A stretch of DNA of 52,143 nt from Anaeroplasma sp902783745 (GCA_946617655.1 CAMOKL010000008.1:1-52143), one strand, 5' to 3'; shown: positions 37,382 through 45,212, counted from the first letter of the stretch. Translations and numbers: made by a program. The notes: generated by a model from the letters alone, not told the origin.

Positions 37382-38435
37382 TTATAAAAAATGGAAAAAA
37401 ATAGAATTGGTTTCTCTTTTTGATTTTTTGCTATCTTCAGGTGATAATCAAGAAAACAAATTATTAGATGGAGATATACCATTAGTATCGGCTGGAAAAT
37501 TTCAAAATGGAATTGTTAAATATGTTGAAACAGGCGATGGTATTTCTGAATTGTTTGATGGTAATCAAATTACTGTTGATATGTTTGGACAAGCATTTTA
37601 TCAAAGGGTACCATTTTATGCTGTATCACATGGAAGAGTTAATATATTGAAACCAAAGTTTGAATTGAACGAAAAAAGAGGATTATTTTTAGCCGCTATC
37701 ATGACTAAGATACTATCTGAAAAATATGCTATAAATGATATGTGTTCTCAAAAAGCACTACTAAATGAATATATATATTTACCTGTTTTAGAGGATGAAA
37801 AAATAGATTATTCTTTTATGGAGAAATATATTGATCAGACAATTAATTGCGTTACTAATAAAATTGAAAACATAGTAGAATTATCTTATAAAAAACCAGA
37901 ATCTAAGATAAATATTACAGGATGGAAAGAATTTACTATCTATGAAGTTTTTGGTAATCCAGAAAAACCTGCGTCAAGATCGTTTGACTCTTATAATGAT
38001 GGTAATGTACCGTTTGTTTCATCAGGAAATTATAATAATGGAATAAAAGGATTTGTTGAGCCAAAGAAAAATGAAATAGTGGATAAAGGTAATTGCATTA
38101 CTGTAAGTGCAGTAGATGGTTCTACATTTTATCAACCCGTTGATTTTTTAGGTCGAGGTGGTGGTGGTTCCTCTATAAATATTTTGCGAAATGATAAACT
38201 TAATAAGTATTCTGGTTTGTTTATGGCTGCAGTTATTGGAAAGACAATGAGAAAGTATAAATTTGCTGATATGTGTTCTGCAAAGTATTTAGTTAAGGAA
38301 AAAATTAAATTACCAGTGAATGAAAAAAATGAAGTAGATTATATTTATATGGAAAATTATATAAAGGCAATAGAGAAGAGCCAAGAAACAGAAGCAAATA
38401 AACTTTTCGAAGCCTTTAATAAAAATGGTATATAA
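37365..38435 (+). CDS. restriction-modification specificity subunit (HsdS/BcgIB-like)
   Basis: A 356-residue protein with two tandem target-recognition halves. Each starts with a W/GW-K-x3-I/L segment (WKKIELVSLFDF and GWKEFTIYEVFG) and has IPLVSAG or VPFVSSG about 30 residues on, GI(V/K)(K/G)(Y/F)VE, and ends in a helix (FMEKYIDQ and YMENYIKA). This is the internal duplication of type I and IIB specificity subunits, predicting a bipartite site. It overlaps the methylase gene by 17 bases and starts at ATG 37365 after AAGGAG. No terminator is visible after it. Confidence 0.85.
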   Translation: MKMTIDYKKWKKIELVSLFDFLLSSGDNQENKLLDGDIPLVSAGKFQNGIVKYVETGDGISELFDGNQITVDMFGQAFYQRVPFYAVSHGRVNILKPKFELNEKRGLFLAAIMTKILSEKYAINDMCSQKALLNEYIYLPVLEDEKIDYSFMEKYIDQTINCVTNKIENIVELSYKKPESKINITGWKEFTIYEVFGNPEKPASRSFDSYNDGNVPFVSSGNYNNGIKGFVEPKKNEIVDKGNCITVSAVDGSTFYQPVDFLGRGGGGSSINILRNDKLNKYSGLFMAAVIGKTMRKYKFADMCSAKYLVKEKIKLPVNEKNEVDYIYMENYIKAIEKSQETEANKLFEAFNKNGI

Positions 38436-38711
38436 ATTATGAGTGTAAAAACTATACTATTATAATTAATTATTCTAATTTTGTGAATGTTAATAATATA
38501 AGCAAAGAAGAGAATTTATTATTACTATTATAATCCGCACAAATTTTAAAACCGCACATTTTCGGAACACAAACCGCACATTTTAATCTTATGAACCGCA
38601 CAATTTTTAGTGCAATCGTTAAATTGTATTAAAATGTGCTTTACGTTCCAAATGTAACATAACCGAACCCGTAAAATTAAAGGTTTGGATTAAAATATAA
38701 TAATTAAAAAA
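38436..38711. other. gene-poor stretch with CCGCAC repeats
   Basis: No convincing coding frame. Four CCGCAC hexamers (38535, 38552, 38574, 38596) occur in the longer context A/T-A-CCGCACA-A/T-TTT, spaced 17, 22 and 22 bases. The GC-richer words stand out from the AT background. They could be iteron-like binding sites or the end of a lost insertion sequence; no transposase is present. Confidence 0.5.
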
Positions 38712-38804
38712 GGCTTTGTTAGATTTTCTAACCTTAGAGTGAGGGGGTTCTCACCGTAAGATAAGCCAATAGGAGATATCATATCATATGTATCTCCTTT
38801 TTTG
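38696..38804 (+). ncRNA. candidate structured small RNA with terminator
   Basis: A TATAAT at 38696-38701 is followed by a compact fold. GGCTT (38712-38716) pairs with AAGCC (38763-38767) and encloses two arms: GTTAGA/TCTAAC (38718-38732) and CTTA-GTGAG/CTCAC-TAAG (38733-38760, loop GGGGTT). A perfect terminator stem follows at once, AGGAGATA/TATCTCCT (38771-38798), with a T tract. This cloverleaf-like shape followed by a terminator suggests a short RNA of about 95 bases, or a riboswitch or attenuator. The only gene after it is on the other strand, so a free small RNA is more likely. I do not recognise the family. Confidence 0.55.
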
Positions 38805-38875
38805 TTTGTTGTAATTTTATCTTGAGGTTGGTTTTGTGACAGTAAAAGGCGTACCGTTAGGACCCTAATATAAAA

Positions 38876-38896
38876 AAGTGGAGTACACCTCCACTT
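38876..38896 (-). terminator. terminator of the relB/dinJ-like gene
   Basis: AAGTGGAG-TACAC-CTCCACTT inverted repeat; on the minus strand it is followed by a run of T. It overlaps the antitoxin stop codon. Confidence 0.75.
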
Positions 38897-39206
38897 AAAT
38901 ATTCACATTATTAAATTTGTTCCTTAATTTTAATTCTACATCTTCACTTGAAATAGTAGTACCACTATTATGTTCTTCAATTGCTTTATCACACATTAAA
39001 GCAATTTCATCATCAGTATAATCTTCATAAGCTTTAGGCATATTTGAAATAACTGGTGCAAATGGAATGCCGTTTCTCATTTTAATTTGATTGAAGTACA
39101 TAGTAATTGCAGTTGTCATAGGGATTCCTAGACTTTTTAATATTTTATCAACATCATTTTTTAAATCTGAATCTATGCGTAATGAAATAGTTGTATCTTT
39201 TTTCAT
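38895..39206 (-). CDS. RelB/DinJ-family antitoxin (no partner toxin seen)
   Basis: A 103-residue protein. TTISLRIDSDLKNDVDKILKSLGI is the ribbon-helix-helix DNA-binding start, and TTAITMYFNQIKMRNGIPF is the DinJ signature. Such antitoxins neutralise a YafQ/RelE-type ribonuclease encoded just downstream. Here the gene ends in a terminator and no toxin gene lies on either side, so it is an orphan or a remnant. AAGGTGAT precedes the start, and a promoter with TTGAAA and TATAAT (16-base spacer) lies upstream on the minus strand. Confidence 0.85.
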   Translation of the reverse strand: MKKDTTISLRIDSDLKNDVDKILKSLGIPMTTAITMYFNQIKMRNGIPFAPVISNMPKAYEDYTDDEIALMCDKAIEEHNSGTTISSEDVELKLRNKFNNVNI

Positions 39207-39226
39207 TTATAATCACCTTTATTTAT

Positions 39227-39254
39227 ATTATAGTTTAGCATTTTATAATTTCAA
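39227..39254 (-). promoter_or_regulatory. promoter of the orphan antitoxin
   Basis: On the minus strand TTGAAA (39254-39249) and TATAAT (39232-39227) are 16 bases apart. Confidence 0.6.
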
Positions 39255-39344
39255 TATGATGCTTTACTATACTTGATAGCCTATAATATAAATTGTGTAG
39301 TTTTTAAAAGTTGTGATATAATGAAATAAAAGAGAGGTAACAAT

Positions 39345-40049
39345 ATGATTTTGGCTATTGATCCCATACTTAATTTATTAAAATTAGATGAAAGTATAAC
39401 ATGGTATGGTGTTATCGTTAGATTGGTTGTCGCAACTATATTTGGTGGAATAGTAGGCTTAGAAAGACAAAAAAACAATCAGTCAGCTGGCTTTAGAACA
39501 CACATAATATTAACTGTTGCGAGTGCACTCGCTATGCTAACAAACCAATTTATTATTGAAAGATTTGGTACTGGTGATATTTCAAGAATTGGTGCTGGAG
39601 TAGTATCTGGTGTTGGTTTCTTAGGCGCAGGTACAATTTTAATAACATCTAGAAATAGAATTAAAGGCTTAACTACAGCTGCCGGATTATGGGCATGCTC
39701 ATGCTTAGGTATTGCAATAGGTGCTGGATTCTATACTGCAGCAATATGTGGATTAATTATTTATGTATTCGCATTATTATTACAGCCTTTAGAAAGCAAA
39801 TTATCAAAATTCAGTAAATTTGTAAATATTCAATTAGAATTTGATGATCCTAAAAAAATAAATTCATTTATTGATTATATTAGAGAGAAAAACATAAAAT
39901 TATTATCATTAAATGATAATGATAATTATAAGGATACAGGATTATATGTTTATAATGTATTATTAAGTATTCCTAAGGGATATAAAAAAGAACAGCTTAA
40001 TAATGATTTAAAAAACAATTCAGATATAAAATATTTTGAGTTTATTTAA
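39345..40049 (+). CDS. MgtC/SapB-family membrane protein
   Basis: A 234-residue protein. The N-terminal half has about four to five membrane segments and the family blocks GGIVGLERQ, SAGFRTHIILTVASALAML, GAGVVSGVGFLGAGTI and GLTTAAGLWACSCLGIAIGAG. A soluble C-terminal domain of about 85 residues follows. Such proteins are linked to Mg2+ limitation and control of membrane ATPases. An AGAGG site precedes ATG, with a TATAAT at 39317-39322. It lies among accessory genes but looks like an ordinary resident gene. Confidence 0.88.
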   Translation: MILAIDPILNLLKLDESITWYGVIVRLVVATIFGGIVGLERQKNNQSAGFRTHIILTVASALAMLTNQFIIERFGTGDISRIGAGVVSGVGFLGAGTILITSRNRIKGLTTAAGLWACSCLGIAIGAGFYTAAICGLIIYVFALLLQPLESKLSKFSKFVNIQLEFDDPKKINSFIDYIREKNIKLLSLNDNDNYKDTGLYVYNVLLSIPKGYKKEQLNNDLKNNSDIKYFEFI

Positions 40050-40139
40050 AAAATAGTAAGATAATCTATTAAATTAGATAGAAAGGAAAAGTAATCAATA
40101 AGATATCAAACTATCTAAATTGTTTATACGCTATTCAAA

Positions 40140-40988
40140 ATGGTAAATAATCAATGCTCTGGCATTTATGGGAAATGTTTAAATATTAAAATAACAAATT
40201 ACTGTCCTGGTTCTTGTTATTTTTGTATTGAAAGAAATGGATATAAACCAGAGTCCGTTTCTGTTAATGAAATAATATCTGCCGCTAATGATTTAAAAGA
40301 TTATCAAACAGTATTAATATTAGGTGGGGAACCATTTATATATCCTCATTTACTAGAACTAGTAAGAGGATTAAAGAAAAGAGAAATATACATTACAACA
40401 AATGGTGGATCTTTTAAAAAAGAAGAAATTAAGGAAATATCAAAATATATTACTGGATTAAATATCTCCATACATAGTTATGATGAGAAAAATAATAGTA
40501 ATATATTAAGAACTAAAGTATCATTTTTTTCATTAAAAGAATGTATAAATATGTTTCAAGCAAATGGGGTACCAGTTAGATTTAACACAATTCTTTTACA
40601 AGATGGAATAAATTCAAAAGAAGAAGCATTAAAAATGATATCATTTGCAAAAGAAATGAATATAAATTGGATTAGGTTTTCAGAATTACAGTTTGAAAAT
40701 AAAGGGTTTGTTTTTGCTAAAGATGTATTTGATGGAATTAATAATGACCCATATAATGAAGGATGCAATCAAAGTTTTATAATTAATGGTATAAACGTAA
40801 CAGTGCGTCAATCTTGCGGTATTGCAAGCTTAATTAGGAAATTTCCGAAAACAGCATACAAAAGAGAAAATAAGGCAGACAGTTTAATCATGTACCCTAA
40901 TGGAGAAGTGTTTAAAGGTTGGTTAGTCCCAATCAACTATAGAATAAATGATACTGACCCTTGTGAAAAAGTAATCGAAAAACTATAA
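40140..40988 (+). CDS. radical SAM protein
   Basis: A 282-residue protein. NYCPGSCYFC (residues 21-30) supplies the CxxxCxxC iron-sulfur cluster and LILGGEPFIYP the SAM-binding GGE motif; the core then looks complete through about residue 200. Further cysteines (GCNQSF, RQSCGI, DPCEK) hint at extra metal ligands, but no clear SPASM pattern is present. The substrate is unknown. ATG 40140 has no Shine-Dalgarno nearby; the only AAAGGA (40082-40087) is over 50 bases upstream and a stop codon in frame lies between, so the start or expression is doubtful. Confidence 0.78.
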   Translation: MVNNQCSGIYGKCLNIKITNYCPGSCYFCIERNGYKPESVSVNEIISAANDLKDYQTVLILGGEPFIYPHLLELVRGLKKREIYITTNGGSFKKEEIKEISKYITGLNISIHSYDEKNNSNILRTKVSFFSLKECINMFQANGVPVRFNTILLQDGINSKEEALKMISFAKEMNINWIRFSELQFENKGFVFAKDVFDGINNDPYNEGCNQSFIINGINVTVRQSCGIASLIRKFPKTAYKRENKADSLIMYPNGEVFKGWLVPINYRINDTDPCEKVIEKL

Positions 40989-41291
40989 TTTATATCCTTT
41001 TAGGTAAAAATTCTATTATTCAAACATCAGCAATTGATATTATTAATGTTGAAAATATTTATATTATTTGTTTGAAAATATTAATAAAGAGTCAATTGAA
41101 AATTTATTACCTTATTCAAAAAATATAATAGAAAAATTGAGATAGGGTTGAAATCCCACTGGCAGAAATTGGCGGATTAAATAAAAAAGATAATCATTTA
41201 TTATAGTAATGAAACTATAACATTAGATTATCTTTTTCTTTTTTATCATATGTGTGAAATTTTGACGTATACTTTTAAAAAAGCATATAAT
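40989..41291. other. intergenic stretch with degraded coding traces
   Basis: Short open pieces can be read around 41000-41145 (for example SIENLLPYSKNIIEKLR then stop) that need at least one frameshift to join. I cannot assign them. The rest holds the terminator hairpin described separately. Confidence 0.35.
41184..41240 (+). terminator. long hairpin terminator downstream of the radical SAM region
   Basis: AAAAAGATAATC (41184-41195) pairs with GATTATCTTTTT (41226-41237). An inner stem TTATAGT/ACTATAA is at 41201-41220, and a T-rich tail follows. Confidence 0.7.
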
Positions 41292-41423
41292 ACAGATGTA
41301 TTCAAATTTGGTGAAAGCAATGATAATTTTACGGCTTCATTACCATATAATTAATTAGCATTAAATCATGAATATGTTAATGATACAAAAAATGATGCCA
41401 ACACTTTAAAAGAAAAATGTTGA
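41292..41423 (+). pseudogene. remnant resembling the C-terminal part of an AlbA/RecG-like ATP-binding protein
   Basis: One frame reads TDVFKFGESNDNFTASLPYN, a stop, then LALNHEYVNDTKNDANTLKEKC and a stop. This resembles the linker before the winged helix in AlbA_2-type putative transcriptional regulators annotated as RecG-like. With an internal stop and both ends missing it is a relic at best. Confidence 0.3.
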
Positions 41424-41494
41424 CAAGCATACTTGGCATAATGTATAATAATGTTGCAAAGTTAACTTGGCAGTAATTAATTAGGAGGAATAAA

Positions 41495-41821
41495 ATGAAT
41501 AAAGATGAAATATTGCTAAAGGCACAAGAAGAAAATAAAGGAAAGGATCTTGCTGATAAATCTGCACAAAAAGATGGTAGTTGGATTGCATATTCAGTTG
41601 GTGTTATTTTAATTATCTTAGTTGATACAATCAATGGATTTGTATTACATAATGTAAATAGAGGAGCTGATTTTGCTTTATTTACTATGGCATTTGTTAT
41701 ATTTTTAGTTAAATACATTAAATTGAGAAAAAAACATGAATTAATACCTTTAATTATTTGGGGCGTTTTATCAATTAGCATGCTTGTTCTTTGGATTTTA
41801 CAATTATGTGGAGTTTTATAA
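41495..41821 (+). CDS. small membrane protein paired with an XRE regulator (DUF6442-like)
   Basis: A 108-residue protein with a charged N-terminus (residues 1-28, with AQEENKGKDLADKSAQKDG) and three hydrophobic segments (about residues 30-52, 58-75, 84-106). In Firmicutes this kind of small membrane protein is regularly followed by a short XRE regulator, as here, with one base between the genes. The pair probably forms a regulatory unit, but its role is unknown. AGGAGG precedes ATG 41495. Confidence 0.72.
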   Translation: MNKDEILLKAQEENKGKDLADKSAQKDGSWIAYSVGVILIILVDTINGFVLHNVNRGADFALFTMAFVIFLVKYIKLRKKHELIPLIIWGVLSISMLVLWILQLCGVL

Positions 41822-41822
41822 T

Positions 41823-42029
41823 ATGGATAAAGAATTAATTTTACATAATAATTTATCTCAAATTAGAAAAGAAAAGAATTTATCACAAAATGATTTGGCA
41901 AAATTAGTTGGTGTTTCTAGAAATACAATTAGTTCAATAGAAACTGGTCAGTATGAACCAACAGCAAAGCTTGCTTTATTATTATGTGTGGCATTAGATA
42001 AAAAATTCGAAGAATTATTTTATTTTTAA
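41823..42029 (+). CDS. short XRE-family regulator
   Basis: A 68-residue protein that is almost entirely a helix-turn-helix: LSQIRKEKNLSQNDLAKLVGVSRNTISSIETGQYEP, then LALLLCVALDKKFEELFYF. The start at ATG 41823 overlaps nothing and gives the normal length of this group; a frame beginning at 41784 would extend into the membrane-protein gene. Coupled with the preceding gene and ended by a terminator. Confidence 0.85.
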   Translation: MDKELILHNNLSQIRKEKNLSQNDLAKLVGVSRNTISSIETGQYEPTAKLALLLCVALDKKFEELFYF

Positions 42030-42036
42030 TATTTAA

Positions 42037-42066
42037 AAGTCGGTATCTATTTATCGGCTTTTTTTT
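42037..42066 (+). terminator. terminator after the XRE gene
   Basis: AAGTCGGTA and TATCGGCTT (42037-42045, 42052-42060) pair with G-U pairs allowed, followed by a long T run. Confidence 0.7.
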
Positions 42067-42300
42067 GCGTTTTTAATGCGGGGGCTATAATTAAGCTATC
42101 TTATGTTAAAAAATGGAAGATAATATATGTCATATGTAGACTGGATTTTAATGAAAGATGAAGTGGTAGTAGCAAAAGCAAAAGTAACAAAACTTGTATT
42201 AGTATGACCAATGTTGATTCAAATTTAACGAGTGTTTGTAAGAACTGCCACAATAAAATTCCTATTGAACTTGGTGATAGACATCCAAATGAATAAAAAA
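42067..42300. other. intergenic stretch with a possible zinc-knuckle gene remnant
   Basis: From about 42158 a short frame, open after a TGA, ends SVCKNCHNKIPIELGDRHPNE then a stop at about 42297. It has a CxxC pair but no start codon with a ribosome site. Probably a gene fragment; I do not assign it. Confidence 0.3.
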
Positions 42301-42318
42301 GCCACCCTTTTGAGTGGC
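42301..42318 (-). terminator. terminator of the Fic remnant
   Basis: The GCCAC/GTGGC stem is followed, on the minus strand, by a T run. Confidence 0.7.
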
Positions 42319-42329
42319 AAGCAAATTAT

Positions 42330-42656
42330 TTATTGTTTTGTCTCTGGAATATCTAACATTCTTAGAATTCCTTTGAAAGTATCTTGACCATCAAGACAAG
42401 TATCTATAAGCCATCCTTTTTCATGTCTCCAATTTGTTAAGCCTCTATAATAGAAGGCTTTTTTGGAGTCTTCGATAATGAATGGTATGATATTCCATCG
42501 TAAACATTCTTTGAAGGCGATTAGTCTTCCTACACGACCGTTTCCATCTTGAAATGGATGAATGTATTCAAATTCAGCACTAAAGGACCTAATGTTTATA
42601 TAGTGCGAATCACTATAAGCAATATTCAGATAATCCGTAAGATGAGATAGTCTAAC
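42330..42656 (-). pseudogene. Fic/DOC-domain protein, C-terminal remnant
   Basis: The minus-strand frame contains FEYIHPFQDGNGRVGRLI, the complete Fic active-site motif HPFx(D/E)GNGRxxR, followed by the usual FYYRGLTNW and C-terminal helices. Fic proteins AMPylate target proteins. The N-terminal half is missing: upstream, the open frame runs antisense through a group II intron reverse-transcriptase fragment and has no Fic similarity. The start codon is lost, so the gene is probably dead although the catalytic loop survives. Confidence 0.78.
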
Positions 42657-42732
42657 ATTGGAGCGTAACCAATGATGATAAAGTAATCGAAGATGATTCC
42701 AAATACATTTACAAATGGAGGAGGAGCAGCAA

Positions 42733-42870
42733 ATGAGTTTAATCGAAGAGATTTTGAGTATTGAAAACTTAAACGAGGCAATCAAAAGAGTAAAGGCAAA
42801 TAAGGGGACAAGTGGCATTGATAAAATGTCAGTTGATAAGTTAGAGCCATATTTTAATGAATATGCTTAA
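42733..42870 (+). pseudogene. group II intron reverse transcriptase, N-terminal fragment
   Basis: This 45-residue frame begins at an ATG with GGAGGAG upstream and reads LIEEILSIENLNEAIKRVKA then NKGTSGIDKMSVDKLEPYF, the start of group II intron-encoded proteins (RT0 region with the NKG..GID motif). It stops after EYA, so more than 85% of the protein is missing. It lies next to the break in the Fic gene and may mark the event that cut it. Confidence 0.8.
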
Positions 42871-43024
42871 GCTTATTAAAGAAGGTAAAATAAAATTAGA
42901 AGATTAAAATAAGAAGTAATTACTATGAATTTTTAATGGTGATTACTTTTTTATATTTATAAAATGTGCTAAAATAATAACGTATAATTAACAAATATAA
43001 ATTAAATACTTACTGGAGAGAAAT

Positions 43025-44380
43025 ATGAAAGTAATGAGATGCCCAAAAGGCCATATTTTAAGTGAAACAAAATCTGTTTTTTCATGTAAATATGGTGTTT
43101 ATAAAAAATATAAGTGTGAATGTAATGATAGATATATTTATGCGCCTGATTATCCAAAGGAATCTTTTTATGTGAAAGAAAAGGGTTATTTTATAGTTAA
43201 TTTATCATATATATTACACGATATAGATAATGGATTGACATTTGATAAATCAAATAAAAGATATATGTATAAGTACAATGATAAAAATATTAATGTAGCA
43301 TTTAAAAACAAAAAGAGAAAATACAAGATGTGCCCAAAATGTAATAATGTGCTTGTTAAATTAGATTTGTTTATACCGATTGATGACGCTCCTTTTGGAC
43401 ATGAAGTGGGTCGCTATTGTAAAAATTGTAGTTTAATGTTTTTTTCTAAAAAAGAAATTGAAAGACTGAAATTTTATAAAATTAATATGTCTCAAGAAGA
43501 ATTAAATAATAATATAGTTAAAGATGCACCTAATATAGTTAAAGAAGTAACAAAAAGAATTTCTTTAATTAATTCACATATAGTGTGGTGTTATAATGTT
43601 AAAAATTGTTATAAATGTAATTCTAAATTAACAATTGTTGAATCCCCATATGTTAATAATAAGGGTGAAATTAAAAATATTTCTCATAAATATTGCGAAA
43701 ATTGTAAGATTAATTATATACCAAAAGAATTAATTTGTTTCGACTTTTGTAATAATAATGTGGTTTTAGATACTCCAATTATAATTGGAACCCAAAAGAA
43801 AGAATCAAAAAAAGAAAACAATAAATCAAAAAATAATGTTGGCAAGAAACTCATAAAAAATATAAAAAAATCACAAGGTAAAGTTAACCCAAATTGTAGT
43901 TTAGAAGAAGTTTCTGTATATGATTCTATAAATGTATCTTGTGTTAGAAAACATAAAGAATTTGTTATACAAACTCCGTTGAAATTTAAGAGTTTAGAAA
44001 TTAATTGTGTAAAAACTGCCAATGGCTTTTATTGCAAGAAATGTAATAAAAAGTTTATAACTTCTGAGGCAATTTATAATTATACTGATAAACATTTTGT
44101 GCCACAATTTAAATGTGTAGTAGTTAACAGTAGTAATGTAAAGAATTTGAATGATGAATCTGTATTAGCTTTATATGGATATACAGTAAAAGCTAATTAT
44201 TTATTAGATGATGAAAGACATAGCATTTTAGAATATGTTCTTAATAATGGAATTATGACTGCAACAGATGTTATAAATTTACTTGAATTTAATATCAAAT
44301 TTAAGTCGAATAACTTAAGCATGAGAAATGCCTGCGAAAAATGGTACGAAGATATTCAATATATCTACAAAATAAAATAG
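43025..44380 (+). CDS. multi-zinc-ribbon protein with a conserved-looking C-terminal domain
   Basis: A 451-residue protein of no family I can name. Cysteines fall in pairs that predict several zinc ribbons: C6/C21 with CxC (31, 33); C103-x2-C106 with C132-x2-C135; C195-x2-C198 with C224-x2-C227; and C306/C328 with C337-x2-C340. A Lys/Asn-rich linker spans residues 258-290. Residues about 385-451 (LALYGYTVKANYLLDDERHSILEYVL and later NACEKWYEDIQYI) look like a helical domain. Such tandem ribbons suggest nucleic-acid binding. GGAGAG precedes the start. It is surrounded by mobile-element debris. Confidence 0.65.
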   Translation: MKVMRCPKGHILSETKSVFSCKYGVYKKYKCECNDRYIYAPDYPKESFYVKEKGYFIVNLSYILHDIDNGLTFDKSNKRYMYKYNDKNINVAFKNKKRKYKMCPKCNNVLVKLDLFIPIDDAPFGHEVGRYCKNCSLMFFSKKEIERLKFYKINMSQEELNNNIVKDAPNIVKEVTKRISLINSHIVWCYNVKNCYKCNSKLTIVESPYVNNKGEIKNISHKYCENCKINYIPKELICFDFCNNNVVLDTPIIIGTQKKESKKENNKSKNNVGKKLIKNIKKSQGKVNPNCSLEEVSVYDSINVSCVRKHKEFVIQTPLKFKSLEINCVKTANGFYCKKCNKKFITSEAIYNYTDKHFVPQFKCVVVNSSNVKNLNDESVLALYGYTVKANYLLDDERHSILEYVLNNGIMTATDVINLLEFNIKFKSNNLSMRNACEKWYEDIQYIYKIK

Positions 44381-44397
44381 TATAGGGGGATGATAAT

Positions 44398-45210
44398 ATG
44401 TCATGTGTTGTTATTACAGGTTCTGCAAGAGGCTTTGGATTTTGCCAAGCTAAAAAATTTAAAGAATTAGGATATAACGTAGTTATATCAGATATTAATG
44501 AATCTAATTTAGAAAAAGCATTATTAGAATTAAATAATATTAATAGTAATAATACTAAAGCTATTAGTGTTTTATGTAATGTTACTAAAAAGGATGATTT
44601 AGATAATTTATATTTTAAAGCTAAAGAAGAATTTGGTGGAGTTGATATTTGGATTAATAACGCAGGTGTTAATTCACCAGATAAGCCAGCGTATGAGATT
44701 ACTGAAAAAGAAGTAGAATTTATTATATCAGTTGATCTACTTGGCACAATTTATGGTTCTCAGGTTGCATTTAAGCATATGCTAGAACAAGGATATGGAA
44801 AAATATATAATGTTGAAGGATACGGCTCAAATGATGCAATGATGATGGGATTAACTATGTATGGTACATCAAAAAGAGCAGTAACTTATTTTACTCGCTC
44901 ACTTGCGAAGGAATCTAATGAATTATCAGGTGGGAAGGTTAATGTTTGTAGACTTGCTCCTGGTATTATGATTACAGATTTTATTACTCATGCAAATGGT
45001 GATAAAACTAAAATTGAATTACCTGAAAAAACTAAAAAAATCTACAATATTTTAGGAGATTATCCTGAAACAATTGTAGATTATGTTGTTCCTAAAATGA
45101 TTAAAAATAATAAGAATGATAAACAAATTATATGGTTAACAAATAGAAGAGCATTCACTAGATTTTTAACATTTGGTTTTAAAAAGAGAGATTTTTTCAA
45201 AGAAAAGTAA
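44398..45210 (+). CDS. short-chain dehydrogenase/reductase
   Basis: A 270-residue classical SDR with Rossmann motif TGSARGFG (residues 7-14), NNAG, and catalytic YGTSK (about residues 155-159). The block IYNVEGYGSNDAMMMGLTMYGTSK has Glu-Gly where most SDRs have Ser-Ser near the catalytic serine. This pattern resembles the plant chlorophyll b reductase (NYC1) branch and its bacterial relatives. The C-terminal 60 residues are basic. It uses NAD(P)H, but the substrate is unknown. GGGGGATGAT precedes ATG. A terminator and then a group II intron follow. Confidence 0.85.
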   Translation: MSCVVITGSARGFGFCQAKKFKELGYNVVISDINESNLEKALLELNNINSNNTKAISVLCNVTKKDDLDNLYFKAKEEFGGVDIWINNAGVNSPDKPAYEITEKEVEFIISVDLLGTIYGSQVAFKHMLEQGYGKIYNVEGYGSNDAMMMGLTMYGTSKRAVTYFTRSLAKESNELSGGKVNVCRLAPGIMITDFITHANGDKTKIELPEKTKKIYNILGDYPETIVDYVVPKMIKNNKNDKQIIWLTNRRAFTRFLTFGFKKRDFFKEK

Positions 45211-45212
45211 TG

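Noticed and set aside
38535..38601. CRISPR array
   Set aside because: The repeated unit is only about 6-11 bases, with spacers of 11-16 bases and no cas genes.
42657..42818. N-terminal part of the Fic open frame
   Set aside because: This part of the minus-strand frame partly reads antisense through the reverse-transcriptase fragment and has no Fic similarity.
43714..44022. Minus-strand open frame inside the zinc-ribbon gene
   Set aside because: It is a shadow frame with no ribosome site, while the plus-strand frame is complete.
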